Source: Sphaerochaeta sp.
GTDB lineage: Bacteria; Spirochaetota; Spirochaetia; Sphaerochaetales; Sphaerochaetaceae
Assembly (NCBI GenBank): GCA_003446545.1
Contig: DMAO01000132.1
Location: 1-12,315 of the forward strand
DNA length: 12,315 nt
Direction of reading: 5' to 3'
Shown here one piece after another: positions 1-7,788 of the stretch. Below the pieces are notes generated by a model. The model worked only from the letters and a program-made list of their open reading frames with translations, was not told the DNA's origin and did not search any database. Position numbers and translations under genes: made by a program. Each line of letters starts with the position of its first letter. Position 1 is the first letter of the stretch.

Positions 1-8
1 GCAAAACA

Positions 9-14
9 GAGGAG
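9..14 (+). promoter_or_regulatory. Ribosome binding site of transketolase
   Basis: The sequence GAGGAG lies six bases before the ATG at 21 and fixes the transketolase start. Nothing further upstream is in the window, so the promoter cannot be seen. Confidence 0.8.
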
Positions 15-20
15 AATCAT

Positions 21-2015
21 ATGGACAAAAAGAAATTGGCCGATGCTATACGCATTTTAAGTATGGACGGGGTGCAAAAGGCTAACTCAGGACACCCTGG
101 AGCGCCTATGGGGATGGCAGATATTGCAGAAGTGCTTTTTCGCCATACTATGCGCTACAACCCGAAAAATCCCTCTTGGGAGAACCGTGATAGGTTTGTC
201 CTTTCCAACGGGCATGCCTCCATGCTCCTGTACTCCCTTTTGCATCTGACTGGGTATGATGTGACCCTTGATGACTTGAAGCAGTTCCGTCAGTTGGGCT
301 CCAAAACCCCAGGACATCCTGAAAGGGAGCGTACCCCAGGGGTAGAGACTACCACAGGACCTCTTGGACAGGGGCTTGCCAATGCTGTAGGTATGGCCTT
401 GGCAGAGAAGAAGCTTGCGGCAACCTTCAACAAGAAGGGCCTTCCTATTATTGACCATTACACCTATGTCTTCGTAGGTGATGGATGTCTGATGGAAGGC
501 ATCTCCCATGAGGCAGCCTCCCTTGCAGGGACCTGGAAGCTGAGCAAGCTCATAGTCTTGTATGACAGTAACGGCATCTCCATAGATGGGGAGATTACTG
601 GCTGGTTTACCGATGATACCGCGCAGAGGTTCTCCTCCTATGGCTGGCAGGTCATAGCCGATGTCAATGGGCATGATCCCTATGCGATAGGCAAGGCAAT
701 TACCAAGGCTAAAGCCAATACAGACCAACCCACCTTGATTATCTGCAATACGATCATTGGCTTTGGCTCGCCCAATAAGCAGGGTAAGGCTTCAAGCCAT
801 GGGGCGGCTCTTGGAGATGAGGAAGTCTCTTTGGCTAGGAAACAACTCGGATGGAAGTATGAAGAACGATTCTATGTTCCAGAGGAGATGTATGAGGATT
901 GGGACTTTACAAAACAGGGTGCAGAGTTGGAAAGAGAGTGGAATGATCTCTTTGCAGAATACAAGAAGCAGTACCCCAGTGAAGCCGCTGAGTTTGAACG
1001 TAGAATACAGGGCGTGTATCCTGATGGATGGGAAGACAAACTTGACGAGATGATTGTCACGTGGCAAAAGGACAAGCTCAATGTGGCTTCACGCAAGGCC
1101 TCCCAGCTTATATTGGACCAGATAAGCGCCTTTATGCCTGAACTGATAGGAGGATCTGCTGACCTGACCCCTTCCAATCTGACTCAAGGCAAAGCCTCAG
1201 AGAGTTACGACGTTGATGAGAGTAAAGGCAATTACCTACACTTTGGAGTTAGGGAGTTTGGCATGATGGCCATTCTTAACGGCATAGCCTTGCATGGTGG
1301 CTTTGTCCCCTATGGCGGGACATTCCTGATATTTATGGAGTATGCCCGCAATGCGATCAGGATGTCAGCTATCATGAAGTTGCCTGTTATCCAAGTATTC
1401 ACCCATGACTCGATCGGCCTAGGGGAAGACGGTCCCACCCACCAGGCAGTCGAACAGGCTGCAACCTTGCGCATGACTCCCAATATGGTCGTATGGAGAC
1501 CCGCTGATGCTGTGGAGACTGCTGTTGCCTGGAAGTCTGCCCTCAAGCGTAAGGATGGGCCTACCTCCTTGCTTCTGAGTCGCCAGAACTTGGTGCCTCA
1601 GGATCGTACGGATGAGCAGGTCCAGGCGATCAGTAAGGGTGGCTATGTCATTTGGGAGTCCAAGGGCAAGCCTGAAATTATCCTGATCGGTACGGGATCT
1701 GAATTGGATCTTGCCATGCAGGCGGCTAGGCGCTTGGGCAAGGATGGCAAGAAAGTGCGAGTCGTATCGATGCCCTCATGTGAGGTCTTTGAGGCGCAGG
1801 ATGAAGCATACCGTGAAAGTGTGTTACCATTCTCTGTTCGGAAGAGAGTCGCAGTTGAGGCAGCTTGGACCGACTACTGGTTCAAGTATGTGGGTCTCGA
1901 TGGCACGATCATCGGCATGCACAGCTTTGGGGAGTCTGCTCCTGCTGACAAGCTGTATGAGCATTTCCACATTACTGCCAATGCTGTGTATGAGGCTGCT
2001 CTCTCCCTGAAGTAG
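21..2015 (+). CDS. tkt: Transketolase
   Basis: Full-length transketolase (664 aa, the usual size for the bacterial enzyme). It moves two-carbon ketol units between sugar phosphates in the cytoplasmic non-oxidative pentose phosphate pathway, using thiamine diphosphate and a divalent metal. Visible in the protein: an N-terminal SGHPGAPMG segment (residues 23-31, with H25), LSNGHASML with H65, the TPP/metal-binding GDGCLMEG (153-160) followed by SNG (183-185), the conserved FGVREFGM containing the cofactor-activating glutamate E412, and GEDGPTHQ (468-475) in the pyrimidine domain. The last ~120 residues form the usual C-terminal domain. The ATG at 21 has a good Shine-Dalgarno. The gene converges with the large operon that follows and is probably a housekeeping gene, though it could process pentulose phosphates made by that operon. 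Identification is firm; any role with the operon is inference. Confidence 0.97.
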   Translation: MDKKKLADAIRILSMDGVQKANSGHPGAPMGMADIAEVLFRHTMRYNPKNPSWENRDRFVLSNGHASMLLYSLLHLTGYDVTLDDLKQFRQLGSKTPGHPERERTPGVETTTGPLGQGLANAVGMALAEKKLAATFNKKGLPIIDHYTYVFVGDGCLMEGISHEAASLAGTWKLSKLIVLYDSNGISIDGEITGWFTDDTAQRFSSYGWQVIADVNGHDPYAIGKAITKAKANTDQPTLIICNTIIGFGSPNKQGKASSHGAALGDEEVSLARKQLGWKYEERFYVPEEMYEDWDFTKQGAELEREWNDLFAEYKKQYPSEAAEFERRIQGVYPDGWEDKLDEMIVTWQKDKLNVASRKASQLILDQISAFMPELIGGSADLTPSNLTQGKASESYDVDESKGNYLHFGVREFGMMAILNGIALHGGFVPYGGTFLIFMEYARNAIRMSAIMKLPVIQVFTHDSIGLGEDGPTHQAVEQAATLRMTPNMVVWRPADAVETAVAWKSALKRKDGPTSLLLSRQNLVPQDRTDEQVQAISKGGYVIWESKGKPEIILIGTGSELDLAMQAARRLGKDGKKVRVVSMPSCEVFEAQDEAYRESVLPFSVRKRVAVEAAWTDYWFKYVGLDGTIIGMHSFGESAPADKLYEHFHITANAVYEAALSLK

Positions 2016-2074
2016 GGGGGTGGGACGTTCTATAGGGTATGTTGGATTCATTTTTTTACAGAGGTATTGTAGTG

Positions 2075-2106
2075 ATATGCCCGCTTCTACATAGAGGCGG
2101 GCATAT
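2075..2106 (+). terminator. GC-rich hairpin after transketolase, probable terminator
   Basis: A perfect 10-bp inverted repeat, ATATGCCCGC (2075-2084) and GCGGGCATAT (2097-2106), encloses a 12-base loop that can extend the stem further. It is followed on the + strand by the moderately T-rich ATTTGGTTT. It lies 60 bp after the transketolase stop and between convergent genes, so it may stop transcription from both sides. The T tract is imperfect, hence moderate confidence. Confidence 0.55.
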
Positions 2107-2365
2107 TTGGTTTGCCCAGCATGGGGCAATACCTAGGTGGTGAAAGTCCGCTGTGGGTGCCGAACACCACGCTTTGAGAGAAGGTCGGCTCCAACGATGG
2201 GGCTCCGGGCATCGACGGCATACGAGCCGAAGACGCCTTGGTGTACCTGTTGAAGGACAAGGACAGTTGTCAGCGAGATCACCACGAGGCCAATTTTCGT
2301 ATTTCTCGGGGAGTGTATGGCGAGGGATATGATTCTTCCAATTTGGTAATGGCGTTCTTCTGTCC
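2107..2365. other. Intergenic segment with possible group II intron remnant
   Basis: This gap between two convergent genes holds no intact gene. The part at about 2110-2172 has the look of structured intron RNA: a GGTGGTGAAAGTCC stretch and a small stem GTGGGTG/CACCAC around CCGAA. It leads directly into a reverse-transcriptase-like coding scrap (listed separately). The right-hand part, about 2268-2365, shows no recognisable motif. No terminator typical of the - strand operon was identified here apart from the hairpin at 2075-2106. Confidence 0.4.
2160..2267 (+). pseudogene. Remnant of group II intron reverse transcriptase N-terminus
   Basis: Read in the frame starting at 2178, about 30 codons include NDGAPGIDGI then RAEDALVYLL. 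This matches the N-terminal block of group II intron-encoded reverse transcriptases, which typically carry an N-[KG]-G-[AS]-x-G-[VI]-D-G motif followed by a short helix. A stop codon (2175-2177) sits just before it, and the neighbouring frame just upstream reads A-L-R-E, so a one-base frameshift is likely. After about 2267 the match fades and no YADD catalytic motif follows. It is therefore a 5' scrap of a mobile intron, not a working element. The family call rests on motif recognition only; a chance resemblance cannot be excluded. Confidence 0.5.
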
Positions 2366-3268
2366 CTACGACTCGATCGCCCCTTTCTTATTTGCATAGA
2401 TAGATGAGCCTATCATTGCCAGGAGGGTGAATATATAGGGTATGGCTAGGATGAAGTCAGAGGGTATGTTCAAAGCCCCTTGTGCATAGTTGGAGAAGGC
2501 ATCAGCAAGGCCAAAGATGAAGGCTGCAATAAGCAGGCCGATAGGTTTCTTGTTTCCTAAGAAGATTACCACAAGGGCTATCCACCCTTTTCCTGCAGTG
2601 ATGTTAGGAACAAAAGCCCCTAGGTTTAGGGTCAGTAGGGCCCCTCCAAGACCACAGGTGAACCCTGAGATGAGGAAGGAGGCGAATCGGTACCGGTTTG
2701 GACGCATGCCCAATGAGGAGAGTGCCTCCGGGTGCAACCCCGTCGCACGAATCCGAAAGCCAAAGGGGGTCCTGTAGAGGACGAAATAACAGAGGGCAAG
2801 CAATAGCCAACTGAGGTAGACAAAGGCAGAGTGTCCGATAAAGATATCACCGAGTATTGGGATCTTTGCCAACTCTGGTGTCCCCAAGAGGGGGAGGGGG
2901 GGGATGTTGTCAAAGACAACAACCCCTTTATTGGCAAACAAGGCAAACGAGAGTACAACCGTCATGCCTGAGGCGAATAGGTTTACGGCAAGGCCTGTGA
3001 TGAAAACGTTGGCCTTTAGGTTCAAGGTAACAGAGGCCAGTATGGCTGACAGGATCATGGTGCACACGATACCAAGCAAGGTTCCCAGTATCATGCTCGC
3101 TGTGTAATAGGAGAATATGATCGAACAGAAAGCTCCCATGAGCAGCAACCCCTCCAAGGCAATGTTCAGCATGCCTGAGAGCTCGGTGAAGAGGCCTCCC
3201 ATTGAGGCAAGCAGCAAAGGGGTCATGATGGTTATCGCACTATGGAGCATGGGGATGGTGAATTGCAT
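2366..3268 (-). CDS. BMP-type ABC importer permease (second subunit)
   Basis: Inner-membrane permease, 300 aa, of the branched-chain amino acid/ribose-type permease family as found in YufQ/NupQ-like importers. It forms a heterodimeric channel with the permease encoded just upstream. The chain is almost entirely hydrophobic with about eight to ten membrane segments. The family motif GMLNIALEG lies at residues 32-40, and the ATPase-contacting region towards the C-terminus reads GKGWIALVVIFLG. Its ATG (3268-3266) shares one base with the stop of the preceding permease (TGATG), and AGGAGG lies just upstream, so translation is probably coupled. It is the last gene of the operon. The transported substrate cannot be told from the permease; nucleosides are usual for relatives, but the operon content suggests a sugar-like solute. 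Confidence 0.9.
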   Translation of the reverse strand: MQFTIPMLHSAITIMTPLLLASMGGLFTELSGMLNIALEGLLLMGAFCSIIFSYYTASMILGTLLGIVCTMILSAILASVTLNLKANVFITGLAVNLFASGMTVVLSFALFANKGVVVFDNIPPLPLLGTPELAKIPILGDIFIGHSAFVYLSWLLLALCYFVLYRTPFGFRIRATGLHPEALSSLGMRPNRYRFASFLISGFTCGLGGALLTLNLGAFVPNITAGKGWIALVVIFLGNKKPIGLLIAAFIFGLADAFSNYAQGALNIPSDFILAIPYIFTLLAMIGSSIYANKKGAIES

Positions 3269-4329
3269 CAGGAGTACCTCCTCTTCTTTTCAAACAGGGT
3301 GAACAAGACTTCACTGCTGATAAGGAAGAATACGATTGACTGCACTATGGCTGCTATTTCGAAGGTGACATCGGAATGTAACATGGCACTTCGTGCCCCA
3401 GCTTCTATGTAGGAAAAGAACAGGGCAGCAGGTATCACCATTGATGGCTTGTTTTTTGCAATCAGGGCGACAGCCAGACCATTCCACCCCATGCCGGCCG
3501 AAAATTCCTTAATGCTGGAGAAATAGGTCCCGTAGATGGCAAAACCGCCACCGAGGCCATACAGGAACCCACTGAGAAACATGGGTAGTACGATAAATTT
3601 CCTAGTATTGATCCCCCCATACTTGGCAAATCGGCTGTTGAGTCCTGTCATCCGTAGCTGATACCCGCTTTTTGTCTTGTAGAGGTAAATATGAACTATA
3701 ATGACAGCAACCAGTGCAAAGAACAGGGCAGTACTGAGGCTTGAAGGGGGAAGCAATACCGGAAGCCTGAAAGATTCTGGGATTTTCCTAGTTGCTATCA
3801 GACTGGTGGAAGGGTCCATGAAAGGCCCGGCTATTAGATAGTTCACCACCAACACCACAGCATTGGAAATCAGAAATGAGGTTATGAGTTCGCTGGTATC
3901 CCATTTCATGCGCAGGTATCCCGAAAGGCCTGCAAGGCCTCCTGCTACAAATGCCCCTATGAAGAGGGCAAGGATGGCTCCAACCACACCAAGGGGCGCA
4001 AGGTAGAGTGCAAAAAGGGTGGTTGCCAGGGCCCCACTGTAAATCTGGCCTTCCCCTCCTAGGTTGAAGTTGCCCGACCTCATGGCAAGGGATATCCCCA
4101 AGCCTCCAAATATCAGTGGGATAGCCCCATTGAGCATATTGCCAAAATAGTAGGCGTTCTGCAGAGGACCTAGAAAAAAGTACCTAAGGGTCTTGGACGG
4201 GGTCTTGCTGAGTAGGAAGGATAGGATTATCACCCCGGAGAGTGCTATCAGGACAATCAGGAGACTTCCGATACTTTCTTTTAGGGTGGGGAATGCATTT
4301 TTGCTTGTTGGATTTCTTTTCTCAGACAT
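3268..4329 (-). CDS. BMP-type ABC importer permease (first subunit)
   Basis: Inner-membrane permease, 353 aa, YufP/NupP-like partner of the following gene. After a short polar N-terminus come a first membrane helix at about residues 20-41, a loop, and then a series of hydrophobic helices. The family signature reads MRSGNFNLGGEGQIYSGA (83-100), and a second conserved region has GMGWNGLAVALIA. The open frame extends upstream by 48 codons, but those residues (S/C/R-rich, no family look) lie over the end of the ATPase gene. The ATG at 4329 gives a normal N-terminus and overlaps the ATPase stop by eight bases, typical of coupled translation. Function as transporter subunit is secure; substrate is unknown. 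Confidence 0.9.
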   Translation of the reverse strand: MSEKRNPTSKNAFPTLKESIGSLLIVLIALSGVIILSFLLSKTPSKTLRYFFLGPLQNAYYFGNMLNGAIPLIFGGLGISLAMRSGNFNLGGEGQIYSGALATTLFALYLAPLGVVGAILALFIGAFVAGGLAGLSGYLRMKWDTSELITSFLISNAVVLVVNYLIAGPFMDPSTSLIATRKIPESFRLPVLLPPSSLSTALFFALVAVIIVHIYLYKTKSGYQLRMTGLNSRFAKYGGINTRKFIVLPMFLSGFLYGLGGGFAIYGTYFSSIKEFSAGMGWNGLAVALIAKNKPSMVIPAALFFSYIEAGARSAMLHSDVTFEIAAIVQSIVFFLISSEVLFTLFEKKRRYS

Positions 4330-5863
4330 GCGAAGCCCCTTGCTTTCTGATGCCCAGCATGTATTCCCCAATCTCTTCCTTGGAAAGGTTCCTTGCCTCA
4401 TCACCGACAAAAGAGGCAACCCTTGTTCCCCTGTACAGTACGATAATCCTATCAGAGATTGTAAGGATCTCATCGAGATTGGAAGAAATGAGGATTACCG
4501 CTGCCCCTTTGTCCCGAAGAGATGCCATCTGCTCGTATACAAACTGGCTGCTGGCAATATCGAGACCCCAGGTGGGTTCTGAGAAAACGATGTAGTCCTG
4601 GTAGCGTTCTATCTCCCTGGCCAGAATCACTTTCTGGATGTTCCCCCCTGACATGGTACCGATAGGCATCTGGGCCGTACCCTTGGTGGAGTATTTTTCC
4701 AATAGGTCGTTGGTGTGTTTAGTGACCTGTCTCTGATCGATAAATCCATTTTTTCGGAAGGATCTGCTCTCTCCTACAATAATGTTCTCCTGTACACTCG
4801 CCTTGAGGGAACTGCCTATCTGTAGTCTGTCGGAAGGAACGTAGGCAAGGCCTTGCCTACGAAGTTGGGCGGTTCCAATATTGGTAATGTCATTTCCGTC
4901 ATGCAGGATTTTCCCATCGAAGACAGGGATGAACCCTCCTAGCACTGCTTCAAGGACTCCCAATCCGTTACCGCTGACTCCCGCAAAGCCTAATATTTCC
5001 CCAGAGTAGGCTGTGAAATTGAGGTCTTTGAGTAAGGGTCTCTCTTGGCCTTGTCTGAGAACGGTTATTTTCTTGCATTCTATAACAGGTTGACTCTCAT
5101 CGGTTCGCTTTGCATGCTTGATGGAGAGCGATATGCTCTTACCCATCATCAAAGCTGAGATCTGCTGTTCATTTACATCCTTTGTCTCATAGGTGCCAAG
5201 CATCTTTCCTTGTCGCATGACAACCACACGGTCACTTATGGCTATGATCTCCTTGAGCTTGTGGGTAATGAGAATCAGTGACTTGCCCCTTTTTGCAAGT
5301 TGTTTGAGGGATGAGAACAGGGCTTCAATCTCTAGTTCGGTGAGAACGGTCGTCGGTTCGTCTAGGATGAGGATATCAACATCCCTATAGAGCATCTTGA
5401 TGATTTCAACCTGTTGCTTTTGCCCGACGGTAAGGTTCCGTACCAACATGTCTGCCTCAATGGAGAAATGGTGGTGGGCAATCGCCTCATTGACTAGGGA
5501 GACTGCTTTTTTCAGGTCATAGGCAATGCCATACTTTCGTGGCTCGATGCCCATGACAACATTCTGGGCAACGGTAAAATCCTCCACAAGCATAAAGTGC
5601 TGGTGGACCATACCAATTCCCAGACGGTTGGCAACCAAGGGAGAGCTTATGTTCTCTTGGTTGCCCCGTATCCTAATAGTGCCTTTCTCATGGCTCTCGA
5701 GGCCATACAGCACTTTCATCAGGGTTGTCTTTCCAGCTCCGTTCTCACCTGCAAGACAGAGAATCTCTCCCTTTCGTAATGAAAAATCTATCCCATCATT
5801 GGCACGGAGGTTATTTTCTGGATATGTCTTAGTGATATTGCGCATCTCAACAGCAAGTTCCAA
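4322..5863 (-). CDS. BMP-type ABC importer ATPase with two ABC domains
   Basis: Cytoplasmic ATPase of about 513 aa with two nucleotide-binding domains in one chain, as in YufO/NupO and RbsA-type proteins. Residue numbers here count from the upstream GTG at 5872. Domain 1: Walker A GENGAGKT (42-49), Q-loop in VHQHFML (89-95), signature LTVGQKQQ (147-154), Walker B ILILDEPT (167-174), switch histidine in ITHK. Domain 2: degenerate Walker A GVSGNGLG (298-305) without lysine, signature MSGGNIQK (407-414), and FSEPTWGLD (430-438). The weakened second site is normal for this family. The start is chosen as TTG at 5863: AAGGAG (5877-5872) is eight bases upstream of it, but overlaps the GTG at 5872 and is only two bases from the ATG at 5869. 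The gene begins close behind the binding protein and overlaps the next permease. Confidence 0.92.
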   Translation of the reverse strand: MELAVEMRNITKTYPENNLRANDGIDFSLRKGEILCLAGENGAGKTTLMKVLYGLESHEKGTIRIRGNQENISSPLVANRLGIGMVHQHFMLVEDFTVAQNVVMGIEPRKYGIAYDLKKAVSLVNEAIAHHHFSIEADMLVRNLTVGQKQQVEIIKMLYRDVDILILDEPTTVLTELEIEALFSSLKQLAKRGKSLILITHKLKEIIAISDRVVVMRQGKMLGTYETKDVNEQQISALMMGKSISLSIKHAKRTDESQPVIECKKITVLRQGQERPLLKDLNFTAYSGEILGFAGVSGNGLGVLEAVLGGFIPVFDGKILHDGNDITNIGTAQLRRQGLAYVPSDRLQIGSSLKASVQENIIVGESRSFRKNGFIDQRQVTKHTNDLLEKYSTKGTAQMPIGTMSGGNIQKVILAREIERYQDYIVFSEPTWGLDIASSQFVYEQMASLRDKGAAVILISSNLDEILTISDRIIVLYRGTRVASFVGDEARNLSKEEIGEYMLGIRKQGASHV

Positions 5864-5893
5864 TAGCATCACTCCTTGGAAAACACGTATTTC

Positions 5894-6931
5894 TTACAGG
5901 GCAGGCAGAGTATAGGCAATCTTGCCCTTATAGATGTCGTCCATGAATGCATTGAACTGAACCCTGATGGTTTCGGGAAGGTTGTTGGTATATGCAGGAT
6001 CATCAGCAAAGAAACCCAGATACCCGTCTTGTGCGCCGACAATGGAGGCAGCCCCATATTCTATGGTTCCACTGAGTGCATTTTTCAGAATTTCCTTGGT
6101 CAGCTTTTTCTGTTCCATTGAACCACAGCCTACCACATAACCCGGTGCATTTTTGTACTCATTGCTATTGTGGAAGACAATATAGGCACCCTGTTCCTTG
6201 GCTACCTTGAACAGCCCTTGGGCAGCACCACCGGCGATGGCTGCAAAGACATCAACGCCTGCATTTTTCATACTGGTAGCAAGATCGGCAGTCTTATTGG
6301 CATCGAACCAGTTGCCAATGACCCGGAAATCCAGTTCAATGTTTGGATTTACCATCCTTGCACCATCGAGGAAGCCTGGTAGCATATGCTTGTTCAGCAA
6401 AGGATACTCTTGGGCAACAATGAATCCGATTTTTAAATCCTTGTTTGCATGGCTCATGTTGCTGGTGGTCACCAAACCTGCAAGATAGCCCAGGTAGAGG
6501 GACTGTTCATACTGGTTGAAGAGATAGGTCCGTATCTGTGGATTCCCTTCCATAAAGGCATCGGTGATAACAAACTTCTGTTTGGGAAATTTCTTACCGA
6601 TGGATGCACAGATTTCCGGCAAGGAGGGGTTGGACGTCAATACCAGATCATATTCCCCGGTAGCTACCAAGGAAGTGAGCTGCTCTTCCCACTGTGCCTG
6701 GTTGAAGCCAGCCTCATATACCTTCACTGTAATATTTTGGTTTTCAGAGGCGAACTCTGTAGCTCCTTCAGCTAGGGCTTCGTAGGGAGGGCTTCCTGCA
6801 GTCACTCCGGCAATATATACCAAGACTGAGAGAGAAGGTGTATTTGGTATCTCCTTCTCCATATTTCCTGCAGCTACAGCAAGAGAGAGAACTATGCCAA
6901 AGAGTAGTGACATACTGATTATTTTTTTCAT
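5894..6931 (-). CDS. BMP-family periplasmic substrate-binding protein
   Basis: Solute-binding component of the ABC importer, 345 aa, of the basic membrane protein/PnrA (TmpC, Med-like) family. A signal peptide covers about residues 1-22 (KK, hydrophobic core, then AVAAGN). Family features follow: AGVTAGSPPYE (41-51), FNQAQWEEQL (76-85), DLVLTSNPSLPE (95-106) then KFVITDA (119-125), GYLAGLV (148-154), and the second lobe around FAAIAGGAAQGL (229-240). No cysteine occurs at the signal peptide end, so unlike most BMP proteins it does not look lipid-anchored. The ATG has AAGGAG seven bases upstream. Known relatives bind nucleosides; here the neighbours are a dehydrogenase, sugar kinase and aldolase, so the ligand may instead be a polyol, sugar or related compound (inference). 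Confidence 0.92.
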   Translation of the reverse strand: MKKIISMSLLFGIVLSLAVAAGNMEKEIPNTPSLSVLVYIAGVTAGSPPYEALAEGATEFASENQNITVKVYEAGFNQAQWEEQLTSLVATGEYDLVLTSNPSLPEICASIGKKFPKQKFVITDAFMEGNPQIRTYLFNQYEQSLYLGYLAGLVTTSNMSHANKDLKIGFIVAQEYPLLNKHMLPGFLDGARMVNPNIELDFRVIGNWFDANKTADLATSMKNAGVDVFAAIAGGAAQGLFKVAKEQGAYIVFHNSNEYKNAPGYVVGCGSMEQKKLTKEILKNALSGTIEYGAASIVGAQDGYLGFFADDPAYTNNLPETIRVQFNAFMDDIYKGKIAYTLPAL

Positions 6932-6953
6932 TATATGCTCCTTAGTGCCAGGT

Positions 6954-6974
6954 AAAAAATTGCAGTGGCCTGCA
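6954..6974 (-). terminator. Weak hairpin plus T run inside the operon, possible attenuator
   Basis: Read on the - strand, the aldolase stop is followed by the stem TGCAG/CTGCA around a GCCA loop, then A and six T's. This looks like a short intrinsic terminator. The stem has only five pairs, so it would be leaky. It lies in the 46-bp gap between catabolic genes and importer genes, where it could lower expression of the transport half. Alternatively it marks an RNA processing site. Confidence 0.35.
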
Positions 6975-6977
6975 CCT

Positions 6978-7784
6978 CTAAGCTTCTACCTTTGCCAGAG
7001 CCTTGTCTACACCCCAATGGCCATGAACTAGCCCATTAACTGCATTTATCATGGCTTCTACATTTCCAAAAGACCAGATATTTCTTCCCATAGCGATTCC
7101 GCTTCCTCCAGCCTGCAATGAGTCATAGATAGTCTGGAACACGACTCGAACCGAATCGTTCTTGGATCCCCCAAGAATGACAATGGGCACAGGGCATCCC
7201 TCAACAACACGGGCGAAGGATTCAACGCTTCCTGTGTAGTAGGTCTTGATGAGATCTGCTCCGATCTCGGCTCCCATGCGAGCTACCATCCTGATTGCCT
7301 CACTCTCATGGGGGGCAAACTCCTTCCCCCCTATGGTTCCCTTTGCCATAGCTTCCAGCATGACAGGCAATCCAAGGCGGTGACAGCGGTCTATGGCAAG
7401 GGAGGCTTGCCTGATGAAGTAGCCTTCCCGCTCATGGCCGAATTTGACTGTGATGGCAGCACATGATGAGCCGTAGGCGATTGCTGTCTCGGGCTCGACA
7501 ATCATCTCCTCTTCAAACCTTCCACCCAGAACAGTGAAGCCACCGGTTAGGCGCAAGACCAATGAGGTCTGTCTATCCCATTCTCCTAACGATGCATCGA
7601 CAATGCCTTTGGTGGTAAGGATGCCATCGACCTTTGCATCAACACACGCTTTGACAATTGAGCGTGGGTTTGTAATCCCCGGCATGGGTCCTGCGATGGA
7701 GCCATGGTCCAGGGCAATGATGACGGCCCTGCCATCCTGTTTGTCAAAAATTGCCTGTTTGCGTAGGGTGAGTCCTGATAGCAT
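6978..7784 (-). CDS. LsrF/DhnA-type class I aldolase
   Basis: Cytoplasmic aldolase of the DeoC/LsrF/archaeal class I FBP aldolase group (COG1830-like), 268 aa from the ATG at 7784. The barrel start shows IIALDHGS (22-29); the Schiff-base lysine is K180 in GADLIKTYYTG; VPIVILGGSK (199-208) and GSGIAMGRNIW (227-237) form the phosphate-binding end. The segment around K180 and CPVPIV strongly resembles LsrF, the last enzyme of AI-2 signal breakdown, but other relatives cleave ketose phosphates to DHAP plus an aldehyde. An in-frame upstream extension of 48 codons overlaps the kinase gene and lacks family character. The chosen ATG has AAGGAG seven bases before it, within the kinase stop region, and starts four bases after that stop. 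Exact substrate is unknown. Confidence 0.88.
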   Translation of the reverse strand: MLSGLTLRKQAIFDKQDGRAVIIALDHGSIAGPMPGITNPRSIVKACVDAKVDGILTTKGIVDASLGEWDRQTSLVLRLTGGFTVLGGRFEEEMIVEPETAIAYGSSCAAITVKFGHEREGYFIRQASLAIDRCHRLGLPVMLEAMAKGTIGGKEFAPHESEAIRMVARMGAEIGADLIKTYYTGSVESFARVVEGCPVPIVILGGSKNDSVRVVFQTIYDSLQAGGSGIAMGRNIWSFGNVEAMINAVNGLVHGHWGVDKALAKVEA

Positions 7785-7788
7785 TTGC

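Noticed and set aside
87..728. Long open frame on the - strand inside transketolase (213 aa)
   Set aside because: It is fully antisense to a strongly conserved gene, shows no domain, and has no own promoter or ribosome site that I could see.
2051..2057. T7 run after transketolase as intrinsic terminator
   Set aside because: No stable stem directly precedes it on the + strand; the hairpin at 2075-2106 is a better candidate.
2056..2397. 113-aa open frame on the - strand in the transketolase-permease gap
   Set aside because: It is antisense to the reverse-transcriptase-like motif, rich in R/P/C without a domain, and overlaps the permease end.
4330..4473. N-terminal extension of the first permease
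   Set aside because: These 48 codons overlap the ATPase gene and lack membrane or family character; the ATG at 4329 fits overlap coupling.
4949..5000. Missing Walker A lysine in the second ABC domain as a sign of decay
   Set aside because: Loss of this lysine in the second domain is normal for two-domain sugar and BMP-type importer ATPases.
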